Assembly (NCBI GenBank): GCA_017621075.1
Contig: JAGATV010000020.1
Span: 1-64,000, forward strand
Direction of reading: 5' to 3'
From: Lachnospiraceae bacterium
Lineage (GTDB): Bacteria > Bacillota > Clostridia > Lachnospirales > Lachnospiraceae
DNA: 64,000 nt
This document shows positions 27,893-36,726 of the stretch, one piece after another. The notes beneath the pieces were generated by a model, which saw only the letters and a list, made by a program, of their open reading frames with translations, ran no database searches and was not told the DNA's origin. The translations under genes were made by a program, and so were the position numbers. Numbering within the stretch: the stretch's first letter is position 1; each line of letters begins with the position of its first letter.

Positions 27893-28174
27893 TTAATTCT
27901 GATCGTTTTCACATCCGCAGGTCTCACAACGGTTAAAACCGGGAAAATCCTGTCTGGGAGAAGTTCTTTTGGAATCATTATCGCAGCCGCAGTCCGGCCA
28001 TGCTGCCGGCCTGGACCCCTGACGTCCACGGGAATCCTCTCTTTCTTCCTTACAATCTCTTCCCCTGCGGTCATCGTTTCTTCTCTGGTCGCACTTGTCA
28101 TCACAGCCACATTTCCTGTCACAATGATTGCCGCCACAGAACAGCAACAGTAAAAGGATCCAACAACAATTCAT
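27893..28174 (-). CDS. Cysteine-rich small hypothetical protein (93 residues, 13 Cys)
   Basis: I do not recognise a named family. The product starts MNCCWILLLLLFCGGNHC, a short hydrophobic head that could insert in the membrane or act as a signal. A highly charged, Cys-rich tail follows, with CDRKCGCDDKC, DCGCDN and RCETCGCEN. The 13 cysteines in pairs and CxC/CxxC groups suggest metal binding or disulfide crosslinking, as in small coat or surface proteins, but that is inference. I chose the ATG at 28174 because GGGGTGG lies 5 bases upstream; an ATG seven codons earlier has no ribosome site. It lies downstream of the DUF5662 gene. Confidence 0.65.
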   Translation of the reverse strand: MNCCWILLLLLFCGGNHCDRKCGCDDKCDQRRNDDRRGRDCKEEREDSRGRQGSRPAAWPDCGCDNDSKRTSPRQDFPGFNRCETCGCENDQN

Positions 28175-28242
28175 ATTGTCCACCCCTGTTTTCATGTTTA
28201 CTGTATTCTATTCTGTCTCCGCCCATTGGTTGCAGGTCCAAA

Positions 28243-28785
28243 TCATTTCCCCCTTACCAGCTCGCGCCTGATGCACCGGAAGGTCTCCTTCTCCCCTTTT
28301 TGGGCTAAAAGCCGCAACATGCGCTCCAGTTTCTCCCTGGTGGCATCATGGAGGGGGGCCTTGTCCGTCCCCCGGTAATAGTAATTCAAAGGATCTGCAT
28401 CCGTATAGTCCTTGCCCCGGTATACCTTGCAGGCAGCGATACGGTCCATGATCATCTCAGCGATATAGCGGTCCGGCATGGGCACAGGCACAATGCTTCC
28501 CGCAGCCTTGGGATCACAACTGTAATCATTCCAATATTCATAATGGTGCTTATTGCGCCCCTTATGATGAAGCCAGGCGCTGGAATAGCCAATGTCTTCC
28601 CGCTCTGCATTGTTGGGGCTCCTGTCTCCCTGGAAATACCGGACGCCTACCCAGAATTCCGAAGGACTGTACTTGGACAGGTCATGCAAAAGCCCCTGGC
28701 GGTATAATCCCACCTGAAAGCAACCCTGTGCCACCAGATATTTATGATATGTGATCGTCTTAAAATGTTTCCAAATCCTGCCCAT
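28243..28785 (-). CDS. DUF5662-type protein of unknown function
   Basis: This 180-residue soluble protein is rich in His and Tyr. Its HDLSKYSPSEF, SPNNAEREDIGYSSAWLHHK and NKHHYEYWNDY segments match the DUF5662 group as I remember it. The spaced H-D-x-S-K and HHK...HH pattern looks like a metal-dependent HD-like site, but no activity is known to me. The gene starts within the last 26 bases of the GlgX-like gene in another frame, so the pair is probably translationally linked. The ribosome site is weak. Downstream is the Cys-rich mini-gene. Confidence 0.72.
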   Translation of the reverse strand: MGRIWKHFKTITYHKYLVAQGCFQVGLYRQGLLHDLSKYSPSEFWVGVRYFQGDRSPNNAEREDIGYSSAWLHHKGRNKHHYEYWNDYSCDPKAAGSIVPVPMPDRYIAEMIMDRIAACKVYRGKDYTDADPLNYYYRGTDKAPLHDATREKLERMLRLLAQKGEKETFRCIRRELVRGK

Positions 28786-30700
28786 CTTTTTGCTTCTCTA
28801 CCGTCTTGTTTTCGTATTGCCGCTTTCTGGCGGTGTTCCTGTCTTTCCTGCCCACGGTCTCATCCACAACGCTCTGAAACAGACATACAGACCTCGCCGG
28901 GATCTTTCTGACAGAATCCCCCTCCAAAGCTGCACCTTCCTCCGTGGAGATCACAGACTCCCACTTGAGCCCTCTGGGAAGATCCGGCAGCGCCAGCTCC
29001 TGGGGCTCCCAGTACATATTCATGGCCAGATAGAAGAAATCATCCTCCTGTCCGTCCGGCTTCTTTGCATATTTGCCGCAGACCATGATACCGGCATTGC
29101 GGTTGCATCCTTCCGTCTGTATTCTCCAGGCATTCTTCCCATGGTAGGACAGATCGGGATACCCACAGGAAAGAGAATCCATGAGCATCATCTTACGGGA
29201 AAGATGCAGGATGGGATGTGCTTTCCTTAGAGCGATCAGCATTTTCCAGAAATCGTACAGTTCCCGGTTCCTATCCAGATCCTTCCAGTCCAGCCAGGTG
29301 ACTGCATTGTCCTGACAATAAGGATTGTTATTACCTTTTTGGGAATTGCCAAACTCATCCCCCATAAAGATCAGAGGCGTGGACTGACTGAGCAATAACA
29401 GTGACATGGCATTCTTGATCTGCTTCTTTCTAAGCGCCAGCACCTTCTTTTTGCGGCTGCCTCCCTCTTCCCCACAGTTCCAACTGTAATTGTAGGGGGT
29501 TCCGTCCCTGTTGTCCTCGCCGTTTGCTTCATTATGCTTACGGTCATATGACACCAGGTCCATCAGGGTCATTCCGTCATAATTGGTCATATAATGGATA
29601 TAGCCTGTCCGCTGGGGATGACAACGCATCTGAAAAAGCACGTCCTTAAGCATATTTTCATCGCCCTTTAAATATTTCCGCATGACATAGCGGTAATCAT
29701 CCCTGTAGCAGGCCAGATTCCTACATACAGGCTGCTCTCCCCCGGGATAAATGGCATCCTCATCAAAATAATCACACCAGAGCTTGGTATCCGCAAGCAC
29801 CGGATCTGACGCAAGCATGGTAGTGGGAATATGTTCCCCCATGAGACGAAAGCCGTCCACATGGTAATTGATCACCCAGAAACACAAGATTTCCGGGATC
29901 TCCCTGACCTTCACATCATTGGGAAAATAAAACTGTAAAATCACTTCCATCCCCGCCGCATGGAACGCCTTCACCATTTCCTTGAATTCCCATGAGGCAT
30001 CCTCCCCTGCTGCATAAGCAGCTTTTGGCGCAAAATAAAATCCTCTTTTATACCCCCAGTAATTCAGTTTCTTAGGGCAGATCCTGTCCATATCTGCCTC
30101 TGAAACCATCCCTCCGAGAAAAGCCTTCCTCCGTTCTTCTTCATCGGGAATTTCCAAGAACTCATAGACCGGCTGCAATTCCACGGTGGTGATTCCCGTC
30201 TCCTTCAGATAGGGAATCTTTTCTGTCATTCCGAGAAAAGTACCTCTGTGTGCCACCCGGGAGGATGCATGCCTGGTGAATCCTCTCACATGGGCGCAAT
30301 AACAGATACAATCTTCATACGGGATATGGGGTCTTGCATCCCCCTCCCAGTCAAACTCCTCATTTGAAAATCCGGCTTTCATATCCTTAAGGGCCCGTTC
30401 CCTTCCATAGGAAGGACTGCCCGGAAAGCTTTCGGCGTGTTCATCCGGAATGATCCGGTCCCCTTCATAATACTGATAAGTAACCAAAGCCGGATCTATC
30501 CCTTCCACATATTTACAATATACCGTACCGATTCTTTCATCGGCAGAAAAAGCAATCTTACGAAGCCGGCGCCCTGTCTTTCTGTCATACAGAAGAATAC
30601 CGCAGTCTTCCTTTGACGACACAAAGGAAAACCGGACCTTATCTCCCTCCCGGTGAGCCCCAAGCGGGTATGGTCTTATCTGCACTCCACATCCAGCCAT
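28760..30700 (-). CDS. GlgX/isoamylase-like GH13 protein with degenerate active site (probable pseudoenzyme)
   Basis: The 646-residue protein has the debranching-enzyme layout: an N-terminal CBM48-like domain, GH13 barrel and C-terminal sandwich. The highly conserved DLVSYDRKHNEANGEDNRDG and YNYSWNCGEEG (about residues 381-412) place it in the GlgX/isoamylase group. The catalytic regions are changed. Region II reads VDGFRLMGE, with Met287 where the nucleophile Asp belongs. Region III reads KLWCDYFD, with Asp310 in place of the acid/base Glu. Region IV reads TNYDG, with Tyr replacing His but Asp375 kept. Region I lacks its usual DxxxxH. The reading frame is intact, so this is a preserved protein, perhaps glucan-binding or regulatory. 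The start is ATG at 30700, with GGAGG 5 bases upstream. Confidence 0.85.
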   Translation of the reverse strand: MAGCGVQIRPYPLGAHREGDKVRFSFVSSKEDCGILLYDRKTGRRLRKIAFSADERIGTVYCKYVEGIDPALVTYQYYEGDRIIPDEHAESFPGSPSYGRERALKDMKAGFSNEEFDWEGDARPHIPYEDCICYCAHVRGFTRHASSRVAHRGTFLGMTEKIPYLKETGITTVELQPVYEFLEIPDEEERRKAFLGGMVSEADMDRICPKKLNYWGYKRGFYFAPKAAYAAGEDASWEFKEMVKAFHAAGMEVILQFYFPNDVKVREIPEILCFWVINYHVDGFRLMGEHIPTTMLASDPVLADTKLWCDYFDEDAIYPGGEQPVCRNLACYRDDYRYVMRKYLKGDENMLKDVLFQMRCHPQRTGYIHYMTNYDGMTLMDLVSYDRKHNEANGEDNRDGTPYNYSWNCGEEGGSRKKKVLALRKKQIKNAMSLLLLSQSTPLIFMGDEFGNSQKGNNNPYCQDNAVTWLDWKDLDRNRELYDFWKMLIALRKAHPILHLSRKMMLMDSLSCGYPDLSYHGKNAWRIQTEGCNRNAGIMVCGKYAKKPDGQEDDFFYLAMNMYWEPQELALPDLPRGLKWESVISTEEGAALEGDSVRKIPARSVCLFQSVVDETVGRKDRNTARKRQYENKTVEKQKDGQDLETF

Positions 30701-30756
30701 CACAACCTCCGTCCTGCCATTACATGCAGAAATCATCAAATTTAACATATAAGTTT

Positions 30757-30785
30757 ATTATAATGTATTGCAAGAAAAATCACAA
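30757..30785 (-). promoter_or_regulatory. Sigma-A type promoter for the GlgX-like gene
   Basis: On the minus strand it reads TTGTGA (30785-30780), 17 bases, TATAAT (30762-30757). It interlocks with the divergent promoter of the next gene. Confidence 0.7.
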
Positions 30786-30796
30786 GCGATTATACT
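30768..30796 (+). promoter_or_regulatory. Sigma-A type promoter for the DUF1292 gene
   Basis: It reads TTGCAA (30768-30773), 17 bases, TATACT (30791-30796). Its -35 lies within the spacer of the opposing promoter, so the two can hardly be occupied together. Confidence 0.7.
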
Positions 30797-30820
30797 GAAA
30801 TCAAAAAGGAGATTTCAGCT

Positions 30821-31141
30821 ATGGGTAATAACGCAGAAAATATGGATGAAGAAATGACAGTTGAACTGGAACTGGAAGACGGCACCATGGTCAACTGTGC
30901 CATTGTCACGATTCTTACGGTAGAAGCCAAAGATTACATTGTCCTGCTTCCTTTGAATGAGGACGGCACCAACGAGGACGGCGAGGTATGGTTCTACCGC
31001 TACAGCGAGAATCCCCAGGACCCCAACGAGGAACCTGAACTGGATTATATCGATGATGATGACGAATACGAAAAAGTTGCCGATGCCTTTGACGAGTATC
31101 TGGACAACTGCGAATTTGACGAGATCATTGATGAGGATTAG
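30821..31141 (+). CDS. DUF1292 family acidic small protein
   Basis: The 106-residue, very acidic protein (many Glu and Asp, with DYIDDDDEYEKVADAFDEYL near the end) matches the DUF1292/YrzB-like group, of unknown function. The core ELEDGTMVNCAIVTILTVEA is a small beta domain typical of the group, and KDYIVLLPLNED follows. No membrane segment is seen. GGAG lies 9 bases before the ATG, and a good promoter is present. Its last 17 bases overlap the end of the converging helicase gene, with no separate terminator. Confidence 0.85.
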   Translation: MGNNAENMDEEMTVELELEDGTMVNCAIVTILTVEAKDYIVLLPLNEDGTNEDGEVWFYRYSENPQDPNEEPELDYIDDDDEYEKVADAFDEYLDNCEFDEIIDED

Positions 31142-32954
31142 GGAAACGCAGCGGATTTAAGAATCTGGATGGCAGCCTGGGGCGTTCTTTCGTACCGGTA
31201 AGGTAGAAAAGTCCCAGGCTTTTCTTTGCTCTGGTCATCGCCACATAAAAAATCCTTCTCTCCTCCTTACACGTCTCCTCATCCGGCATCTTCCCGTACG
31301 GAAAGACCCCTTCGTTGCAGTCGGGTATCCACACCCGGTCAAATTCCAATCCCTTGGCCCCATGGACTGTCATCAGCCAGATCCGGCTCTGCTTTTCGGG
31401 TCCGGTCCGGGCCTTTCTATAATCCTCCATAGCTGTATGCCATTCTGCGATGGTATCATAATGCTTTGCCTCCCCGGTCAGCCACTCCAGGATCTCCTGC
31501 CATTCCTGCCGCTTTTCTTCCACACCCATGGACAATTCCATAAGATATTTCTCATAACCTGCCGCCTTCCTTATATACTGCACCTGCAGATACAGAGGAT
31601 ATTTTCCCATGGACCGCAGATCTCTCTTAAACTTCCGTAAGGCTTCCGCTTCCCCGCTTTGCTCTGTCAGTATCCGTTCCTCCCAGCCAAGACTCTCCCG
31701 GTCAAGTTTCCTGTCCGGCTTATTCAGGATTCGAAGCAATGCCTCCCTGTCCTGTTGTCCGCCTGCCAGTTTCAGATATGCCATGATATCCTGCACGATA
31801 AAATGGTCATAGATTCCCATTCCCTGCTCTTTCATCCTGTAGGGTACGCCAAGCCTGCTAAGGATGGCAGCAAAACCCTGCAGATAGGAATTGGTGCGAA
31901 ACAGCACTGCACAGGTTTCTCCAGAGGCATCTTCCCGGGACAGTTTTGCAAGTTCTCCTGCCAAATATTCATATTGGGATTCCCTGTCCTCAAAGTCACG
32001 CAGCTCCACCGGCTGTCTGCCCGGGTTTTGTTTACTCCTGTCCCCGTCCTGCCCGGCTGCTGACAGCTTCTTTGCAAATCTGTCCTCATTTTCCGAAATA
32101 ACCTGTAGGGAGGCATCCACGATCTTAGGGCAGCTTCTGTAATTGATGTTCAGGCAGAGTATTTCTGCCTTGCATTCTGTCAAAAATCGTTTCAGGCAGG
32201 CAGGATTGGAACCGCGGAAGCCGTATATGGACTGGTCGTCATCTCCGACGGCAAAAAGCTGACACCTTTCTTGGGCCAAAAGCCTGATGGTTTCATACTG
32301 AATGGGATTGATGTCCTGGAATTCATCCAGCAGGATATAGGAAAAACGCCTCTGCCATACCCGGCAAAGTTCCACATCCTTCCTAAGGAGCTCCCGGCAC
32401 TTCCAGACCATGTCATCAAAATCAAACAGGCCTCTTTCTGTCTGCCACTGTTCATACCTTTGTATGATTTCCCCAAAATGCTCCCTGTATTCCACGGGAA
32501 GTTTCTTCTCTGCACCTGATCTGTCTTCGGTATTCTTATAAAAGCTGACGGCCGCAAGAAACAAGCCGGCATCTGCATCTTCCGGCAGGATCCCCCTGAG
32601 GGCCGACTTCATCATGTCCTTTTTTTGGGCTTCCGTTGCTATTTTTTGTGATGATAAACTGTGGGTTTCTCGTAAGATGTGATAAAAAACGGAATGAAAA
32701 GTTCCGAAATTGACGGGATAACTGCGGTCTGACTGGCACTGAAAGCGCCTCTGCATGGAAAGCGCCGCATCTTTTGTGAAAGTAACTACCAGGATCTGTT
32801 CCGGCAAAACTTTTTTTACCTGCAACAGATAAAAGATCCTTTGGACGATGGTAAAGGTCTTGCCGGAGCCGGGGCCCGCCAGTACCAAAAGGGGCCCCTC
32901 TCCGTAAGTCACAGCCTTTTTCTGTGGTTCATTCAACGCAGAAAGCTCAAGCAT
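31125..32954 (-). CDS. UvrD/PcrA-like superfamily 1 DNA helicase (short form)
   Basis: This is an ATP-dependent 3'-5' DNA helicase-type protein, probably for repair or replication restart. The 609-residue protein has the SF1A motifs in order: Q-motif LNEPQKKAV, Walker [18 protein letters not shown] (motif II), [16 protein letters not shown] (III), [10 protein letters not shown] (IV), [16 protein letters not shown] (V) and YVAMTRAKK (VI). It is shorter than PcrA (about 740) and lacks the long C-terminal extension. I chose the ATG at 32954, which overlaps the gltX stop by 8 bases; a TTG 18 codons earlier is an alternative, and the ribosome site for either is weak. Confidence 0.9.
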   Translation of the reverse strand: MLELSALNEPQKKAVTYGEGPLLVLAGPGSGKTFTIVQRIFYLLQVKKVLPEQILVVTFTKDAALSMQRRFQCQSDRSYPVNFGTFHSVFYHILRETHSLSSQKIATEAQKKDMMKSALRGILPEDADAGLFLAAVSFYKNTEDRSGAEKKLPVEYREHFGEIIQRYEQWQTERGLFDFDDMVWKCRELLRKDVELCRVWQRRFSYILLDEFQDINPIQYETIRLLAQERCQLFAVGDDDQSIYGFRGSNPACLKRFLTECKAEILCLNINYRSCPKIVDASLQVISENEDRFAKKLSAAGQDGDRSKQNPGRQPVELRDFEDRESQYEYLAGELAKLSREDASGETCAVLFRTNSYLQGFAAILSRLGVPYRMKEQGMGIYDHFIVQDIMAYLKLAGGQQDREALLRILNKPDRKLDRESLGWEERILTEQSGEAEALRKFKRDLRSMGKYPLYLQVQYIRKAAGYEKYLMELSMGVEEKRQEWQEILEWLTGEAKHYDTIAEWHTAMEDYRKARTGPEKQSRIWLMTVHGAKGLEFDRVWIPDCNEGVFPYGKMPDEETCKEERRIFYVAMTRAKKSLGLFYLTGTKERPRLPSRFLNPLRFPNPHQ

Positions 32955-34404
32955 TCTGTAACAGTTCAATTCCTTTCCGAATTCTCTTAAGGGATTCTTC
33001 CTTGCCAAGGATCTCCATGATCTCGGTAGCTCCGGCAGGTGTCATTTGCTTGCCGGATACGGCTGTCCTGATGGGCCACATGACGTAACCGTTCTTACAG
33101 CCTTTTTCTTCCACATATTTCAATAATGCCTGATACAGCCCGTCATTGCTGTAATCCTCCTGGGCTTCCAGGATGGGCAGTACTTCCTTAAGCACCTCAA
33201 GAGAGGTCTCTGCAGTTGTCTTCATTTTCTTGTGGGTATACATCTCCACATCATATTCCGGCAGCTCTTCAAAAAAGTCTACCTGACCTGCAATATCTGG
33301 GAATACCTCGATACGGGTTTTTACCATGGCTGCGATCTTTTTCAGATCGAAGTCCTTTGTCAGCGCCTGTTTCAGATAAGGCTCTGCCATCTCATAGAAG
33401 GTATCAAAATCCATGGCCTTTAAATACTCGCCGTTCATCCACCGCAGCTTCACGATATCGAACACTGCGGGAGACTTACTGATCCTGTGGTAATCAAATT
33501 TCTCGATCAGCTCATCCAGAGAGAAGATCTCCCGGTTATCCTCCGGGCTCCAGCCTAACAGAGCCACATAATTGACGATCGCCTCCGTGACAAAGCCCTG
33601 GTCGATCAGATCTTCAAAAGAAGCATGCCCGCTCCTCTTGGATAACTTCTTGTGGTTCTCATCGGTGATCAGCGGAAGGTGGATATAGACAGGCACCTGC
33701 CAGCCAAAGGCATCATACAGCCGCACATATTTAGGCGAGGAGGAAAGATACTCGTTTCCTCTCACCACATGTGTGATATTCATGGTGTGGTCATCCACTA
33801 CGTTTGCAAAATTGTAGGTGGGATAACCGTCTGACTTGATCAGGATCATATCATCCAGCTCGGAATTGTTTACCGTAATATCCCCATAAAGCTCATCGTG
33901 GAAAGTGGTAGTCCCCTCGTCCGGAATATTCTGCCTGATGACAAAAGGCTTTCCGGCCGCCAGATTGGCTTCCACTTCCTCCTTGGAAAGAGACAGGCAG
34001 TGCTTGTCATACACTGTGATCTCCTTGCCGTCCACCACTTCGGATTTCAGGGTGGCAAGCCTCTCCTTATCGCAGAAGCAGTAATAAGCTTCCCCCTTCT
34101 CTACCAGTTCCTTTGCATACTTCATATAGATCCCTGTCTTCATGCGCTCGCTCTGCACATAAGGGCCATAGCCGCCGTCCTTGTCAGGGCCTTCATCGTG
34201 GACCAGTCCCGTCTTTTCCAGGGTGCGGTAAATGATTTCCGTTGCGCCCTCCACGAATCTCTCCTGATCCGTATCCTCGATACGCAGCATGAAATCTCCT
34301 CCCTCATGCTTTGCGATCAAAAACTCATATAAGGCAGAACGCAGGTTGCCCACATGCATCTTGCCTGTAGGGCTGGGTGCGTATCTGGTTCTGATCTTGG
34401 TCAT
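32947..34404 (-). CDS. gltX: Glutamate-tRNA ligase
   Basis: This class I enzyme charges tRNA-Glu (and in many Firmicutes tRNA-Gln). The 485-residue protein has the HIGH-type motif in [19 protein letters not shown] and the KMSKS-type motif [10 protein letters not shown], plus the [13 protein letters not shown] and [20 protein letters not shown] segments. GGGAGG precedes the ATG. Its own promoter and a leader inverted repeat lie upstream. The UvrD-like helicase gene overlaps its stop. Confidence 0.97.
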   Translation of the reverse strand: MTKIRTRYAPSPTGKMHVGNLRSALYEFLIAKHEGGDFMLRIEDTDQERFVEGATEIIYRTLEKTGLVHDEGPDKDGGYGPYVQSERMKTGIYMKYAKELVEKGEAYYCFCDKERLATLKSEVVDGKEITVYDKHCLSLSKEEVEANLAAGKPFVIRQNIPDEGTTTFHDELYGDITVNNSELDDMILIKSDGYPTYNFANVVDDHTMNITHVVRGNEYLSSSPKYVRLYDAFGWQVPVYIHLPLITDENHKKLSKRSGHASFEDLIDQGFVTEAIVNYVALLGWSPEDNREIFSLDELIEKFDYHRISKSPAVFDIVKLRWMNGEYLKAMDFDTFYEMAEPYLKQALTKDFDLKKIAAMVKTRIEVFPDIAGQVDFFEELPEYDVEMYTHKKMKTTAETSLEVLKEVLPILEAQEDYSNDGLYQALLKYVEEKGCKNGYVMWPIRTAVSGKQMTPAGATEIMEILGKEESLKRIRKGIELLQNA

Positions 34405-34422
34405 TGTTTCCTCCCATCCGTA

Positions 34423-34438
34423 TGTTCCCTTGGGAACA
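34423..34438. repeat. Inverted repeat TGTTCCC-TT-GGGAACA in the gltX leader
   Basis: Seven-base arms (34423-34429 and 34432-34438) are perfect inverses with a 2-base centre. It lies after the gltX promoter and just before the ribosome site. It is too tight for a stable RNA loop, so a DNA-binding dimer site is more likely than a hairpin. A LexA box was considered but the order is reversed. Confidence 0.45.
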
Positions 34439-34461
34439 CACCTGTTCTTTCACTGTCCCTT

Positions 34462-34490
34462 ATTGTAACTTTTTTAGGGAAAATATGCAA
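34462..34490 (-). promoter_or_regulatory. Sigma-A type promoter for gltX
   Basis: On the minus strand it reads TTGCAT (34490-34485), 17 bases, TACAAT (34467-34462), about 58 bases before the gltX ATG. Confidence 0.75.
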
Positions 34491-34511
34491 TCCATTTGTC
34501 CAAATTTCTGT

Positions 34512-35903
34512 TCAGCGCTCCGCAGAGGCAAAGCCGTTAAAGGAGGACTGCAGTTTCGCAAAGAAGGGTTCCCCTGTGCTCACGGAATGCAGGGTAAGCC
34601 GGTCATCTTTAAAAGCAAACTCCATCCGCACATTTCCCTGCTCCTCATCAATGACAAAACACTCTAAGAAGAAATGGCCCTTCTTCCACATTCCCCTGCA
34701 CTCGCAGGTATAGCCGGTATTCAAGAACGGTTGTTGTTTCCAGGAATCCTCCTCAAAAGCCAGCGTGAAATCTCCTGCCGGAATGGTGATCTGTACAAGG
34801 CGTTCTTCCCAGTCAAAGGATACACGGCTCCAACCCATGGGATTGGGATAAAACCGGTAGGTCTGATTCTCCTTTGGCCTCTCCTCCGTATCCTTTGTCT
34901 TGGCTGTTTGTGCAAAGGCAAGAGGATTGTCCTCCCTGCGCTCTTTTAAGAAAGGATAGACGGTCTCATAAAAGCAGTCATACAAGATCTGCAGGCCCGC
35001 CGGACTTCCGATGGTATCCGCTATGGTAAGATAGCAGAAATCATATTTGGGGAAGCATACTGCCAGCTGTCCTCCCATGCCGAAGAACACATAGCCTTCC
35101 TCCCTGGTCATCCATATATAATAACCGTAACCAAATTGTTCATCCAGCTTCGGCTGCAGATCCGTAGGCACCAGGTTGGAAACGGCATCCCGCAAAAAAC
35201 CGGAAGGCAAAAGTTCTCTGCCGTCCAGCACACCGTAATGGTTGCACAGATAAGCTACCCTGGCCACGTCTGTCATCGTACACATCAGACCGCTTCCTCC
35301 CTGGGAGACTCCCACGGGATCGGGAATGATGTAAGCCTCCTTGGAAAATCCAAGCTCATCCAGCATTTCTTTTCGCATATAATCCAACAGCTTCATACCT
35401 GTAAGCTTTTCCACCAGGGCTCCCAACACATGGGCAGCCGAGGTGTCATAAGAAAATACCGTACCCGGCACATGATCAGGCTTCACCCGGAAGAAAGACT
35501 CTGTCCAGTCATCTCCGTCATAGCGCTTATAAGTAGTACTTCCGTAGCAGGTACGCATGGTGAGCAGATCCCGGATGGTCATTTCCCCACACCAGGGATG
35601 GGCGCCGTCCCCGGGCAGCTTCTCCGGAAAATACTCACAGATCTTATCCTCCAGCGTGATCAGTCCGTTCTTTTCAAGAAGGCCTACCGCCAATGCCACA
35701 AAACTCTTGGTAATGGAATACATGCGGTGATTGTCATCCTTTTGATAAGGGCCGAAATAGCGCTCCTTCAATACCTTCCTGCCTCCAAGGAGCATATACC
35801 CGTGGATGCGGACACCTCTTTTTTGAAAAAGTTCCTCCATCTTGTCCACTGCGTCTTGGGGGATATTATATTCCTCTACCGTTCCTTTTTCCAATGTCAG
35901 CAT
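34512..35903 (-). CDS. Beta-lactamase-fold serine hydrolase (class C-like), cytoplasmic by prediction
   Basis: This penicillin-binding/esterase-fold hydrolase has the active-site Ser63 and Lys66 in SITKS, and a Tyr in FSYDTSAAHVLG around residue 150. A further Gly-rich segment, FFGMGGQLAVC, sits where the third motif is expected. The 463-residue protein has an extra C-terminal beta region (IPAGDFTLAFEE). No signal peptide or membrane helix is visible, which argues against a resistance role. The substrate is unknown. The start is ATG at 35903, with AGGAGG 6 bases upstream, in the last codons of the relQ-like gene (one base between them). Confidence 0.85.
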   Translation of the reverse strand: MLTLEKGTVEEYNIPQDAVDKMEELFQKRGVRIHGYMLLGGRKVLKERYFGPYQKDDNHRMYSITKSFVALAVGLLEKNGLITLEDKICEYFPEKLPGDGAHPWCGEMTIRDLLTMRTCYGSTTYKRYDGDDWTESFFRVKPDHVPGTVFSYDTSAAHVLGALVEKLTGMKLLDYMRKEMLDELGFSKEAYIIPDPVGVSQGGSGLMCTMTDVARVAYLCNHYGVLDGRELLPSGFLRDAVSNLVPTDLQPKLDEQFGYGYYIWMTREEGYVFFGMGGQLAVCFPKYDFCYLTIADTIGSPAGLQILYDCFYETVYPFLKERREDNPLAFAQTAKTKDTEERPKENQTYRFYPNPMGWSRVSFDWEERLVQITIPAGDFTLAFEEDSWKQQPFLNTGYTCECRGMWKKGHFFLECFVIDEEQGNVRMEFAFKDDRLTLHSVSTGEPFFAKLQSSFNGFASAER

Positions 35904-35904
35904 A

Positions 35905-36705
35905 TCATGCCTCCTCATCTTTCTCCGGCCTCTCACCGATCTCATACAGTTTCTTTTTTAAGAACATATTTCCGATGGTCTGCTGTGTCTTCTTGTCCTT
36001 ATTCCGTTCCTCAGACTGGGCTATCCTGGTGCGGATATCCTGCATACGCTGATCCAGGGACGCACTGATTTCAGCACATTCCTCCAGTTCCTTCGCCAAT
36101 AACTCTGCCTCTTCGTCCGGAATGTTCTTTTTGTAGCGCAATTTGTGTTCCAGGCTGGCCCAGAAATCCATGGCAATGGTGCGAAGCTGTACTTCCACCT
36201 TCATGAGCTGTTTCACATCCTGTAAGAAAATCGGGATCTCCACGATCAGGTGAAGGCTCCTGTATCCGCTGGGCTTTGGATTCCTGATATAATCTTTCTT
36301 TTCAATGAGACGGATATCATCCTGCTGTAACAGGCACTCCGCCAGCATATAGATGTCATCCTGGAAGGAACAGATCACCCGCACTCCCGCAATATCCCTT
36401 ATATTTTCCTCCAGGGAAGAAAAAGTCAGGGGAATATTCTTATTCCGCACTTTTTTTACAATACTTTCAAAGGACTTCACCCTTGTCTTGATGCTTTCGA
36501 TAGGATTGCGGTCATACTGCAGGGAAAACTGTTCGTTCAAGACCTTGAACTTAGTTTCCACCTCCATACAGGCACAGCGGTAATAAGCCATCATAGTATC
36601 ATAAGGCCTCTTATTTTCCTGCATGAACTCCAAAAATTCATCGGACATAAAATTGTCCCTCACGAACTGTCTCTTTACCTGCTCTAACAATTTTTCTACG
36701 CCCAA
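35905..36705 (-). CDS. Small alarmone synthetase, RelQ-like GTP pyrophosphokinase
   Basis: This is a single-domain (p)ppGpp synthetase of the RelA/SpoT family. The 266-residue protein lacks hydrolase and regulatory domains, and has the expected RelQ length. It contains the synthetase motifs IRDIAGVRVICSFQDDIYML, PKPSGYRSLHLIVEIP and VEVQLRTIAMDFWASLEHKL. The start is TTG at 36705-36703, with AAAGAGG 8 bases upstream. It lies 21 bases after the serpin gene and one base from the hydrolase gene, within the proB-to-hydrolase run. Confidence 0.92.
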   Translation of the reverse strand: MGVEKLLEQVKRQFVRDNFMSDEFLEFMQENKRPYDTMMAYYRCACMEVETKFKVLNEQFSLQYDRNPIESIKTRVKSFESIVKKVRNKNIPLTFSSLEENIRDIAGVRVICSFQDDIYMLAECLLQQDDIRLIEKKDYIRNPKPSGYRSLHLIVEIPIFLQDVKQLMKVEVQLRTIAMDFWASLEHKLRYKKNIPDEEAELLAKELEECAEISASLDQRMQDIRTRIAQSEERNKDKKTQQTIGNMFLKKKLYEIGERPEKDEEA

Positions 36706-36726
36706 CGTAACTACCTCTTTCGTTTT

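Noticed and set aside
34423..34438. LexA/SOS box at the gltX leader
   Set aside because: The Firmicute box has GAAC...GTTC orientation; here the halves are in the reverse order and no SOS gene is linked.
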